64,000 nucleotides of DNA from Terriglobia bacterium (GTDB taxonomy: Bacteria > Acidobacteriota > Terriglobia > JAIQFV01). Positions 56,359-64,000 of the stretch are shown here, piece by piece. The position numbers and the translations under genes were made by a program. The notes beneath the pieces are model-generated. The model did no database searches. It saw only the letters and a program-made list of their open reading frames with translations, and was not told the origin of the DNA. Position 1 is the stretch's first letter, and every line of letters starts with the position of its first letter. The stretch is taken from contig JAIQFY010000022.1 in the NCBI GenBank assembly GCA_020072965.1, positions 1 to 64,000 of the forward strand, written 5' to 3'.

Positions 56359-57699
56359 ATGGCAATAAAGAGTTTACTCCCACGGATCAAAACCAAGCTC
56401 CCGGGCCCCAAGGCGAAACAAGTCCTTGCGGGGGATCGGAAGTTCGTATCCCCCTCTTATACACGTCCTTATCCCTTGGTCATGAAACGTGGCCGCGGCG
56501 CCATGGTGGAGGATGTGGACGGCAACACATTCCTCGATTTCAGCGCCGGAATTGCGGTCTGTTCGACCGGGCATGCGCATCCCGAGATTGTGGCCGCGAT
56601 TCAAAAGCAAGCGGCGGATTTCATCCATATGTCCGGAACGGATTTCTATTATCCCCAGATGGTGGAGCTGGCTCAAAAGCTTGCGGATTCCGTTCCCGGA
56701 AAAGCACCCCGAAAGGTCTATTTCGGCAACTCCGGTGCGGAGGCCATTGAAGCGGCCATGAAGGTGGCCCGTTTTCACACCAAACGCGACAAATTCATCG
56801 CCTTCTATGGCGCCTTTCACGGCCGCACTTTCGGCGCCTTGTCGCTCACAGCGAGTAGGGTCACTCAGCGCCGGGGGTTCAGCCCACTGGTCCCGGGTGT
56901 AACGCATATTCCCTACGGTTATTGTTATCGTTGTCCCTATAATCTCACGCCGCAAACGTGCTCCATTGATTGCGGGACGTTCCTCCGCGATGTGGTCTTC
57001 AAGACCACGGTCCCCCCCGAGGAGGTCGCTGCCATTTTTGTGGAACCGATTCTTGGTGAAGGGGGTTACGTCATTCCACCGGTCGAGTTCCTGCAGGAGC
57101 TGAAATCCATTTGTGAGGACTACGGCATCCTGTTTGTGGCGGATGAAGTGCAGAGCGGAATGGGACGCACCGGCAAGATGTGGGCCATTGAACATTTTGG
57201 CATTGAGCCCGATATCCTGTGCACCGCCAAGGGGCTGGCGTCGGGCATGCCCATCGGTGTCATGATCGCCCGTTCCGACCTGATGAACTGGCCCCCGGGA
57301 GCTCACGCTTCAACGTTCGGGGGAAACCCCGTCTCCTGCGCCGCGGCGCTGGCTACTATCAAATTGCTGGAAGAGCAGTATACGGAGAATGCCGCGCGCA
57401 TTGGAAAGTATATTCTGGAGAAGATCTCCGATTGGCCAAGAACTCATCCGCTGGTGGGTGAGGTGCGGGGACTGGGGCTCATGGTCGCCATCGAATTGGT
57501 TCGCGACAAGAACACTCGTGTGAAGGCGCATGAGGAACGCGATCAAGTGCTCCAGGAAGCCTTTAAGCGGGGATTGCTGATCCTCGGGTGCGGTGAAAAC
57601 GTGGTCCGTCTCATGCCTCCGCTTTTGATCGATCAGCGTCAAGCGGATGTCGCTGTCGAAATTCTTGAAGAGGTGCTTACCCGGACCGAGCGGCGATGA
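56359..57699 (+). CDS. Class III PLP aminotransferase (GabT/ArgD-like)
   Basis: 446 residues from ATG 56359 with GGAGG five bases upstream. Fold-type I signature: GRGAMVEDVDGNTFLDFSAG, GNSGAEAIEAAMKVAR, AFYGAFHGRTFGALSLTAS, PILGEGGYVIPP, DEVQSGMGRTGKMWA and the PLP lysine in CTAKGLASGMPIG. An insertion YGYCYRCPYNLTPQTCSIDC carries four cysteines. Similar insertions are known in a group of 4-aminobutyrate aminotransferase-like proteins that includes broad amino-acid transaminases and racemases. The exact substrate is open. Confidence 0.9.
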   Translation: MAIKSLLPRIKTKLPGPKAKQVLAGDRKFVSPSYTRPYPLVMKRGRGAMVEDVDGNTFLDFSAGIAVCSTGHAHPEIVAAIQKQAADFIHMSGTDFYYPQMVELAQKLADSVPGKAPRKVYFGNSGAEAIEAAMKVARFHTKRDKFIAFYGAFHGRTFGALSLTASRVTQRRGFSPLVPGVTHIPYGYCYRCPYNLTPQTCSIDCGTFLRDVVFKTTVPPEEVAAIFVEPILGEGGYVIPPVEFLQELKSICEDYGILFVADEVQSGMGRTGKMWAIEHFGIEPDILCTAKGLASGMPIGVMIARSDLMNWPPGAHASTFGGNPVSCAAALATIKLLEEQYTENAARIGKYILEKISDWPRTHPLVGEVRGLGLMVAIELVRDKNTRVKAHEERDQVLQEAFKRGLLILGCGENVVRLMPPLLIDQRQADVAVEILEEVLTRTERR

Positions 57700-57811
57700 G
57701 TGAACGAGAGATCCTTTCTCGCCGAGTACCCTGTTCTGCTGGTTGAAGAAATACCCCCCCACAGGGTGGAAGCATTTATCCCGGCTGAAGGGCCCGTTGC
57801 GGGGGGGGGAA

Positions 57812-58282
57812 ATGACTACAGCGTGGCAAAAGCTCAAAAAGGGCCTGACGGAGTGCTGGAATTCAGGGCGCGGGTGGTTTCTCCGTGTCGATTCTCTGTC
57901 GCCAACGGACCCGCACAACCCGCTTATCCTGGGCCGCCGCGGCGAACGGGCGGCCTTCATATTTTTGCAACATCTGGGGTACATGATTGTGTCTCGGAAT
58001 TTCAGGACAGTTCACGGGGAGATTGATTTGGTCGCCTGGGATCGTGATATACTCTGCTTCGTTGAAGTAAAAACACGGGCCACAACTGACCACGGGCGGC
58101 CCGAAGAGGCTGTGACCGCTTTCAAACAGAGGCAGATTCTGAAAACCTCCCTCGATTACCTGCGACAAGGCAACTTGCACCCCGTGAATATCCGATTCGA
58201 CATTGTTTCCGTTCAGTTCAGTTCGGACGGGACCCCGGCCTGTCAGCTGACCGCGCGAGCATTCGGACCCGGGATGAACTAG
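57812..58282 (+). CDS. yraN: YraN/UPF0102 endonuclease-like protein
   Basis: 156 residues from the ATG at 57812, two bases after a G8 run; the open frame continues to 57743. Restriction endonuclease-like fold: GRRGERAAFIFLQHLGYMIV, RTVHGEIDLVAWD, CFVEVKTRAT and FDIVSV. The E-E-D-ExK residues are present. Cellular role unclear (linked to DNA processing in other bacteria). 112 bases after the aminotransferase stop and 41 before galT, same strand. Confidence 0.9.
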   Translation: MTTAWQKLKKGLTECWNSGRGWFLRVDSLSPTDPHNPLILGRRGERAAFIFLQHLGYMIVSRNFRTVHGEIDLVAWDRDILCFVEVKTRATTDHGRPEEAVTAFKQRQILKTSLDYLRQGNLHPVNIRFDIVSVQFSSDGTPACQLTARAFGPGMN

Positions 58283-58323
58283 TCTCTGTGAATTTCCCTC
58301 TTGAAAGGAGCCCATAAAAGGAA

Positions 58324-59325
58324 ATGCCGGAATTTAGAAAGGATCCCGTGACAGGGCGATGGGTTATCATCGCCACCGAGCGCTCGAAGCGGCCGACTGA
58401 CTTTGTCCGCGAAGCCGTGGAAATCAAAGGGGCAAACAACTGCCCGTTCTGCCCTGGGAATGAAACCAAGACCCCACCGGAAGTCCTGGCCTACCGGTCG
58501 AATGGGAGTGCGCCGAATTCCGCCGGCTGGAGACTCCGGGTTGTGCCTAACAAATTTCCAGTCCTTGGCATTGAAGGAGAACTCAACAAACAGGGCGAGG
58601 GGTTGTTCGATAAAATGAACGGCATTGGAGCCCATGAGGTCATCATCGAGACACCGGGGCACGATAAAACATTCGCGTCGATGACCGAAAAGGAAATTGA
58701 AGATGTTTTGTGGTCGTTTCGCGATCGGATGCTGGACTTGAAGAAGGACCGTCGATTTCGCTATATCCTGATTTTTAAGAACCACGGAGCGGCGGCAGGA
58801 GCCTCGCTGGAACATACTCACTCCCAACTGATCGCTTTGCCAATCGTACCCAAACGCGTGCGCGAGGAGGTCGACGGCGCAAGGAAATATTTCGAGCTCA
58901 AAGAACGATGTGTCTATTGCGACATTATTCACCAGGAACGCGAACACGGAGTTCGTATTATCCTTGAGAACAAGGATTTTGTGATAACATCCCCTTACGC
59001 GCCGCGATTCCCGTTTGAAGCGCATATCCTTCCGAAGGTCCATGATTCCTGTTTCGAAGAAGCACAAAGCTATGAATATGAAAGCCTGGCGAAGATTACT
59101 AGGGAATTGGTCGCCCGAATGGAAAAGGTCCTGGAGCGTCCGGCATACAACCTGATGATCCACACCTCTCCCTTTGGGGAAGAACGGAATGATTTCTATC
59201 ACTGGCATATTGAGTTCATGCCGAAACTCACCAAGGTGGCGGGTTTTGAGTGGGGAACCGGGTTCTATATTAATCCAACACCGCCCGAAGAGGCCGCCAA
59301 GTTTCTGCGAGATGCAGCGGTTTAA
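58324..59325 (+). CDS. galT: Galactose-1-phosphate uridylyltransferase-like protein
   Basis: 333 residues. HIT-superfamily GalT fold: PEFRKDPVTGRWVIIATERS, first zinc pair CPFCPGNE, RVVPNKFPVL, catalytic EHTHSQLIALPI, second metal pair CVYCDIIHQE, PYAPRFPFEAHILPK, and DFYHWHIEFMPKLTK. Transfers UMP between UDP-glucose and galactose-1-phosphate; the catalytic motif reads HTH instead of HPH, so an adenylyltransferase-like activity cannot be excluded. No other Leloir gene nearby. Ends well before the tRNA genes. Confidence 0.9.
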   Translation: MPEFRKDPVTGRWVIIATERSKRPTDFVREAVEIKGANNCPFCPGNETKTPPEVLAYRSNGSAPNSAGWRLRVVPNKFPVLGIEGELNKQGEGLFDKMNGIGAHEVIIETPGHDKTFASMTEKEIEDVLWSFRDRMLDLKKDRRFRYILIFKNHGAAAGASLEHTHSQLIALPIVPKRVREEVDGARKYFELKERCVYCDIIHQEREHGVRIILENKDFVITSPYAPRFPFEAHILPKVHDSCFEEAQSYEYESLAKITRELVARMEKVLERPAYNLMIHTSPFGEERNDFYHWHIEFMPKLTKVAGFEWGTGFYINPTPPEEAAKFLRDAAV

Positions 59326-59464
59326 TTGAATTCGACACATCCTTCAGAGTTCGGGAGGGAGTCAGTGAGACGCCTGCCCGAAATCAAGAGGCATTCCACA
59401 GCGAACCAAAAATCCGGGATCAGCATTCAGGCCGTCGAACGTTCCATTAGGAGTATCACGTATC

Positions 59465-59493
59465 TTGACAATTCTGAGGGTGCTCACTAGAAT
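59465..59493 (+). promoter_or_regulatory. Consensus sigma-70 promoter for tRNA-Gly
   Basis: TTGACA (59465-59470), 17-base spacer, TAGAAT (59488-59493). Near-perfect housekeeping boxes about 60 bases before the tRNA-Gly, a normal leader length for a tRNA precursor. Confidence 0.85.
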
Positions 59494-59552
59494 GGACGCG
59501 GACCAGAAAAGCAGCGATAATCGACGGATTCATGGTTCTTTGAGGCGTGTTG

Positions 59553-59629
<77 letters not shown>

Positions 59630-59645
59630 GATTCCCGCATTGAGT

Positions 59646-59754
59646 TTAGGCAGGCGACAAAGGAACCGTCAGACTTCTCAGCCTGACATCAACTTAAAAG
59701 AGAGCTTTTGCGCCTGCCTAATCGAAAAATGGATTCGAAAGAATCCATTTTTTT
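59646..59754 (+). ncRNA. Candidate structured small RNA with its own terminator, between two tRNA genes
   Basis: TTAGGCAGGCG (59646-59656) pairs perfectly with CGCCTGCCTAA (59711-59721), enclosing two inner hairpins: GTCAG/CTGAC (59668-59672 with 59683-59687) and AAAAG-AGAG-CTTTT (59696-59700 with 59705-59709). Three bases later a 12-bp terminator follows. The result is a three-way junction of 76 bases plus terminator, transcribed with the tRNA-Gly. I do not recognise the family; it could also be a processing or attenuation element. Confidence 0.5.
59725..59754 (+). terminator. Strong intrinsic terminator
   Basis: AAAAATGGATTC (59725-59736) and GAATCCATTTTT (59741-59752), 12 bp with a GAAA tetraloop, followed by more T. 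Ends the tRNA-Gly transcript and separates it from tRNA-Cys. Confidence 0.92.
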
Positions 59755-59775
59755 GTCAGGCGCCTTTCGGAAACC

Positions 59776-59850
59776 GGCGGCGTAGCCAAGTGGTAAGGCA
59801 GAAGTCTGCAAAACTTCTATTCACCCGTTCGATTCGGGTCGCCGCCTCCA
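59776..59850 (+). tRNA. tRNA-Cys (anticodon GCA)
   Basis: 75 bases including CCA. Acceptor GGCGGCG/CGCCGCC with discriminator U73 (a cysteine identity element); D arm AGCCAAGTGGTAAGGC; anticodon stem GAAGT/ACTTC with loop CTGCAAA (GCA); T arm ACCCG-TTCGATT-CGGGT. Starts 22 bases after the upstream terminator, so it needs either its own promoter or readthrough. Confidence 0.97.
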
Positions 59851-60073
59851 TTCAAGACCCTCTTCCAATTACATCTCCCTTACGGGGATTCTAACCCGCC
59901 CGGACCGCTCGGTTTTTTCTTCCTGCGCATACCATCTTCTGATAGATTTCCGTCCTGGACACTATGTGGACCTTTCCTTTTACTGAACCACCTCACTTGA
60001 ACTTCGATTCCGAAAAAGGTCATTCACGGAAGGACGTAAGGCGAACTTTGGTTTCAAGGCTGAAAGGACAAAT

Positions 60074-60865
60074 ATGGATCTCGGGATAGCAGGGAAAAGG
60101 GCATTGGTCGCCGCGGCCAGCCATGGCCTGGGGAAGGCTGCGGCCATGGAACTGGCGAGGGAGGGAGCGCGCCTGGTCATCTGTTCGCGCGATCAGGCGG
60201 CCATCGAGAGTGCGGCAGAGGAGATTCGTGCCGCCACCAACACGGAGGTCTTGCCGGTGGTCGCTGACGTCACACAGGTCCCTGATATTGAACGATTGAT
60301 CGACCATGCCATGGCCCGGTTCGGGGGGATAGATATCCTGGTGACCAACGCCGGAGGCCCTCCGGCCACGACTTTTGCCACAACGCCTCCCGAAGCCTGG
60401 CACACGGCATTCGACTTGACGCTGATGAGCGCAGTGAATCTTTGCCGCGCCCTGGTTCCCCAGATGCGACAACGACAATGGGGGAGAATCATCTTTATCA
60501 CCTCGATCACCGTAAAACAACCCTCCGGGAACTTGTTACTGTCGAACGTGATCCGCACGGCGATCACCGGGCTTTCAAAGAGCCTGTCGAACGAATTTGC
60601 CACCGATAACGTGTTGGTCAATTCTGTTCTTCCCGGCTATACCTTCACGGAGCGGATGTCGGAACTCTCTGAAGCACAAGCCCAGACGCGAGGTGTTTCC
60701 AAAGACCAGATCATCGCCGAGTGGGTCCAGCAAATCCCCATGCGTCGCCTCGGGAAGCCAGAGGAATTGGGGGCGCTGATTGCGTTTCTGGCCTCGGAAC
60801 GCGCCAGCTATATAACGGGGGCGGCGATCCAGGTTGATGGGGGATATATAAAGGGTATTTATTGA
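60074..60865 (+). CDS. Short-chain dehydrogenase/reductase lacking the YxxxK motif
   Basis: 263 residues. SDR Rossmann fold with LVAAASHGLGKAAAMELARE, DVTQVPDIERL and VTNAGGPPA, C-terminal ERASYITGAAIQVDGGYIKG. At the catalytic site the usual Tyr-x-x-x-Lys is replaced: FITSITVKQPSGNLLLSNVI, where LSNVIR stands in the YxxxK position. A known but uncharacterised SDR subgroup shares SNxxR. NAD(P) binding is expected, classical SDR chemistry not. Stands alone after the tRNA genes. Confidence 0.9.
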   Translation: MDLGIAGKRALVAAASHGLGKAAAMELAREGARLVICSRDQAAIESAAEEIRAATNTEVLPVVADVTQVPDIERLIDHAMARFGGIDILVTNAGGPPATTFATTPPEAWHTAFDLTLMSAVNLCRALVPQMRQRQWGRIIFITSITVKQPSGNLLLSNVIRTAITGLSKSLSNEFATDNVLVNSVLPGYTFTERMSELSEAQAQTRGVSKDQIIAEWVQQIPMRRLGKPEELGALIAFLASERASYITGAAIQVDGGYIKGIY

Positions 60866-61244
60866 ACCTGAGTTCTGCGCCCCCCCCCAGGTAACGCGCC
60901 GTTTTGAATGGCCTTGGTTTTCAGCCCCATTCCTCAATCTTTCTGTAGATTCCCCTGCTGAATAAGCTGCTAAAGCACTTGACTTGGCTGACCAAAGAGA
61001 GTCAAATGAGGTGAGCCACTGGGAAGGGCCCTTTCGCCGATGAATTTAAGGCTATGAGGGGTGTCCAGCTTCGGGTGACCTGATTCATGTTTTTCCCATT
61101 GGAATTCAACACGATGTAGAATTCCCCTCTCGTGAAAGGCAACTTCCTCCAGATCCATCGAAAGCGATAAGCGGTGTCTAGATTGTGGCTGCGAGATCCT
61201 CAAATTTTGCGTTGACGGCGGTTGTCGCGTGGAAAACTGGTATG

Positions 61245-61277
61245 CCCGGGCTCATCTAACAAGAGGTGATTCCCGGG
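61245..61277 (+). promoter_or_regulatory. Leader hairpin upstream of BNR gene
   Basis: CCCGGG (61245-61250) pairs with CCCGGG (61272-61277), then a small internal loop, then TCATCT (61252-61257) with AGGTGA (61264-61269), one U-G pair, and a six-base loop. About 12 bp in all. Together with the following terminator-like hairpin it could form a sensor plus expression platform; no known riboswitch class was recognised. Confidence 0.4.
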
Positions 61278-61334
61278 GAGTTCTGTTGCAAGGAATGTAA
61301 GTTCTTTTAGCCATACTAATCATCATCGTCATTC

Positions 61335-61383
61335 GGCCGAGTTGCCGAGGAGAAGTTAATCCTGGCAATTCGGCCTTTTTTTT
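61335..61383 (+). terminator. Terminator-like hairpin directly before the BNR ribosome site (possible attenuator)
   Basis: GGCCGAGTTGCC (61335-61346) and GGCAATTCGGCC (61364-61375), 12 bp with one G-U pair, followed by eight T (61376-61383). The next bases, AGGAGG (61384-61389), are the Shine-Dalgarno site of the BNR gene, whose ATG is at 61395. A transcript reaching that gene must read through or start inside this element. Confidence 0.85.
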
Positions 61384-61394
61384 AGGAGGCCATT

Positions 61395-64000
61395 ATGTTC
61401 AATCCTATTCAGGCTCAAATTGACAGGCCCATGAGATCCGCGGACATGAAAGGATCGGAGACGAGGTCATACACGATGCTGATTGGCGTTCTGACTCTTC
61501 TCGTTCTCCTCTGGGGGAACCCCCAAGCGTTCCTCATTGCAGGAGTTGATGCTTGGACGAGTAACGGACCGGAAGGCGGATGGATCTATGCCTTGGCGAC
61601 CGATCCAACAAACCCGAACACGGTTTACGCAGGATCCTACGGTGGCAGTGTCTTCAAGAGCACCATTGGAGGCGCAACGTGGACCACCGTTAACTCAGGA
61701 CTGGCCTATTCAGGAATTTCCTGTCCTGTTCACGAGCTCTTGGTCGATCCGACCACCCCCACGACTCTATATTTAGGTTCGTACGGTGCAGGAGTTTTCA
61801 AGAGCACGGACGGGGGTTTGAGTTGGAAGGCATCAACCCCTCCTAGCCTCGACCCTTTTATCACGGGGCTCGTTCTCGATCCATCTTCGCCGAACAAGAT
61901 TTTTGCAGTCAACAAATCCTCCGTCCTGAAGAGTACCGATGGAGGTTTGACGTGGAGCGCCAAAACGAGCGGCCTCCCTTCCAATCCTTGGCCCAGCGAT
62001 CTTGCCCTGGACCCCCACAGCCCAAGTAATCTTTACGTCGGGACGAATCAGGGAGTTTACAAGAGCACTGATGCCGGGGAAACCTGGACCTTGGCGAACC
62101 AGGGAATAACCAGTCTCAACGTAACCGCCCTGGCCGTGGACCAAAGTGCCTCGGGAGTTGTTTACGCCGCGGTTTATGTCATTAACGAAGGTAAAGGCTA
62201 TCTTTTCAAGAGCACAGATGCGGGGGCCAATTGGGCGTCTGCAAGCCTCTCTACGAGCTTTGTCACCTCCATAACATGGTCTCAACAGGGAGTGTATGTA
62301 GCGAGCTATGGTGGCGTCTACATGAGTGTGACGGGAGGCCCAGACTGGAATCAGGTCTGCACCGACTTCGTTAACACCGTAGCAGTGGACTCCGCAGGAT
62401 CCATCTATGCTGCAACACAGAGCCTGGGAGTCATGAAGAGCACCAATCATGGGAATAATTGGAACTACATGAATTCCAACCTGTACGGTCACAGCATCAC
62501 AAGCATCGCAATCGACACTCTTGGAACACCTTATGCAGTTTCACGTACTAATGGGATGTTCAAAGGAACGGGCGACGGCAACTGGTCCCATCTGAGTAAC
62601 TTCACCCAAATCAATGGTACCTTAGTCGCAATTCATCCAGTTCTTCCCGCTGTCTTATATGCCGGAACCAGTGACTCCATTTACAAAAGCACGGACGCAG
62701 GATTGACGTGGAATCGTTCCAACAGCGGCCTACCGGCCATAAGCATCTCTGTTCTGACCATCGACCCCGCCACTCCCAACGTGCTTTATCTCGGGACGAC
62801 GGCCTCGGGGTTATTCAAAAGTACAGATGGTGCAACTAATTGGAGCGCCGCAAATACGGGCCTGCCGAACAATAGCTACATCCGAAGCGTGGCTGTAGAT
62901 CCAACCAACCATAACATTGTTTATCTCAGTACGAACGCCTTTGCCCTTTACAAGAGCAGCGACGGCGGAGCAACCTGGAATACGATGACCTATAGTAAGC
63001 TTTATGTGGTGATCACGATTGTCATCGACCCGACCTCATCCAGTACCCTCTATATCGGGGGGCATGGCGGATTGGAGAAATCGATCAACAGTGGTGTCAG
63101 CTGGAGCAAAATCACAACAGGCTTGACCGACGATTATATGGCGTCCTTGGTGATTGACCCCATGGTTCCCTCCACGCTTTATGTCGGAACTTACGGAGGG
63201 GTTTTCAAAAGCACCAACGGCGGCACCACGTGGACCTCGATGAGTGCGGGACTCGCCAACCTGCAAGTCAATGGGATGGTCCTCGATCCCTTGAACCCAG
63301 GGACAATCTATGCCGCGACGCAATCGGGTGTGTTTGTCTTCTCTTCCTCCGCGGGACCTCATGCCCAAGTGGCCTTGTCGCTTCCCGGCGGCGGTGCTGT
63401 TTCATCGATTACGGGGGGCAACGGCGCCCTGCAGCACGCCGGCTATGCCGCCCTGACGGTCAACAGTGGGACAGACCCTTACGGGACGGCTGTTTTCAGT
63501 TTTGTACAGAATGGGACCGTGGTGAGTGAAGTTGGTGTCCCAGCATCGCCGCCAACGAGAAATGCGCGGTTCTTCATCGATTATCGGACAAATGTCCCAG
63601 GCAAATCGGACGCCGAGAACGCCGGGGTTCTCAACATCAATACTGGATTCGCCGCCGTGAACCAGGGAGCGTCAACTGCCACTCTGACGCTAACACTCCG
63701 AGATCCCAACGGACAAGCTCTGACGGTGGGCAGTGTAACTGTTGATCCCCACTCTCATGTCGCCAAGTTCATTGATCAGCTGGGATTGAATCTGCCTTCC
63801 GGCTTTACGACCGGTTCATTGGAAGTGGCCAGCAATCTCCCCATCTCAATTCTGGCCCTTCGGTTGACCACAAACCAGCGGAATGAAACCTTGCTGACGA
63901 CAACACCCATCGCCGATCTGACACAGCCTGCGCCTGTCGGGTCGCTTTTCTTTCCTCAAATGGCCGATGGCGGCGGGTACCGAACGACGATCATGTTGTT
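61395..64000 (+). CDS. Secreted BNR/sialidase-like beta-propeller protein, 3' end beyond window
   Basis: 868 codons are open to the right edge without a stop. ATG at 61395 with AGGAGG. Residues about 28-50 (MLIGVLTLLVLLWGNPQAFL) form the signal peptide after a polar N-region. At least ten propeller repeats follow, each ending like VFKSTDGGLSWKA or VYKSTDAGETWTL and beginning DPTNPNTVYAGS or DPATPNVLYLGT, the Asp-box/BNR pattern of VPS10, xyloglucanase and sialidase propellers. From about residue 655 it changes to a beta-rich C-terminal region (VALSLPGGGAV; FFIDYRTNVPG; SLEVASNLPISILALRLTTN), common at the ends of acidobacterial surface proteins. Likely extracellular; binding or hydrolytic role undetermined. 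Confidence 0.88.
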   Translation, partial: MFNPIQAQIDRPMRSADMKGSETRSYTMLIGVLTLLVLLWGNPQAFLIAGVDAWTSNGPEGGWIYALATDPTNPNTVYAGSYGGSVFKSTIGGATWTTVNSGLAYSGISCPVHELLVDPTTPTTLYLGSYGAGVFKSTDGGLSWKASTPPSLDPFITGLVLDPSSPNKIFAVNKSSVLKSTDGGLTWSAKTSGLPSNPWPSDLALDPHSPSNLYVGTNQGVYKSTDAGETWTLANQGITSLNVTALAVDQSASGVVYAAVYVINEGKGYLFKSTDAGANWASASLSTSFVTSITWSQQGVYVASYGGVYMSVTGGPDWNQVCTDFVNTVAVDSAGSIYAATQSLGVMKSTNHGNNWNYMNSNLYGHSITSIAIDTLGTPYAVSRTNGMFKGTGDGNWSHLSNFTQINGTLVAIHPVLPAVLYAGTSDSIYKSTDAGLTWNRSNSGLPAISISVLTIDPATPNVLYLGTTASGLFKSTDGATNWSAANTGLPNNSYIRSVAVDPTNHNIVYLSTNAFALYKSSDGGATWNTMTYSKLYVVITIVIDPTSSSTLYIGGHGGLEKSINSGVSWSKITTGLTDDYMASLVIDPMVPSTLYVGTYGGVFKSTNGGTTWTSMSAGLANLQVNGMVLDPLNPGTIYAATQSGVFVFSSSAGPHAQVALSLPGGGAVSSITGGNGALQHAGYAALTVNSGTDPYGTAVFSFVQNGTVVSEVGVPASPPTRNARFFIDYRTNVPGKSDAENAGVLNINTGFAAVNQGASTATLTLTLRDPNGQALTVGSVTVDPHSHVAKFIDQLGLNLPSGFTTGSLEVASNLPISILALRLTTNQRNETLLTTTPIADLTQPAPVGSLFFPQMADGGGYRTTIML

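Larger units (their letters stand above)
60866..61394. other. Intergenic/leader region before the BNR gene
   Basis: No confident gene. A 77-residue leftward frame (60970-61203) is open but shows no recognised feature or ribosome site. The right part forms the leader of the BNR gene: a hairpin at 61245-61277 (see next entry) and the terminator-like hairpin at 61335-61375. Confidence 0.5.

Noticed and set aside
56374..57306. 310-codon frame antisense to the aminotransferase
   Set aside because: Shadow frame; all conserved PLP motifs are on the forward strand.
58279..59340. 353-codon frame antisense to galT
   Set aside because: Longer than galT itself, but the forward strand carries both metal pairs and the HTHSQ motif.
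60970..61203. 77-codon leftward frame in the gap before the BNR gene
   Set aside because: No ribosome site, no recognised family and a position overlapping a probable leader region; left unannotated.
61833..62492. 219-codon frame antisense to the BNR gene
   Set aside because: Forward strand is open for 868 codons with repeated propeller motifs; the antisense frame mirrors the repeats.

Overview
The window looks like a chromosomal segment of a moderately GC-rich, Gram-negative bacterium, most likely a member of the Acidobacteriota. The pointers are an 'orphan' duplicated FtsX/MacB-type permease (ADOP family), a bacterial tricorn protease, a secreted BNR-propeller protein, a carboxylesterase carrying a pilin-like tail of a kind I associate with acidobacterial pseudopilins, and intergenic low-complexity repeats built on TTCTGACTTC and CAGTTGCCAG units. 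The assignment rests on gene content; no rRNA gene is present to confirm it.

Layout. Bases 1-132 hold the 3' end of a group II intron (domains V and VI); the rest lies off the left edge. Bases 470-12632 are accessory: a tricorn protease, a VOC protein with its AraC-type regulator, a GH78 alpha-L-rhamnosidase, an ADOP permease and two decayed REP-associated tyrosine transposases. comM follows, then a same-strand block at 14674-20700: a patatin phospholipase, a 1050-residue protein I do not recognise, an integral membrane protein and a possible small fourth ORF coupled by an ATGA overlap. This block is the best candidate here for an undescribed system.

From 20690 to about 31900 come an alcohol dehydrogenase, a cytoplasmic HtrA-like protease divergent from an HxlR regulator, the esterase-pilin fusion, a LysM lytic transglycosylase lipoprotein, a secreted VirB10-like/glycine-zipper protein, a CaCA antiporter and nadB. 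Housekeeping genes then dominate: aroB, ubiE/menG, uvrB, eno, two bcp peroxiredoxins, cysK, the lutABC lactate operon, a run of mostly small secreted or enzymatic proteins, rhomboid, amidohydrolase, a SET-domain methyltransferase, AsmA, mutM, a TlpA-like thioredoxin, FecR, cysS, a class III aminotransferase, yraN and galT.

The right end carries tRNA-Gly(GCC), a strongly structured candidate small RNA with its own intrinsic terminator, tRNA-Cys(GCA), an SDR enzyme lacking the usual YxxxK, and a BNR-repeat secreted protein running off the right edge. The start of that last gene sits directly behind a terminator-like hairpin, which suggests a conditional 5' leader. Hairpin repeats lie in several gaps, including just before the starts of lutB and uvrB, neither of which has a visible Shine-Dalgarno sequence.
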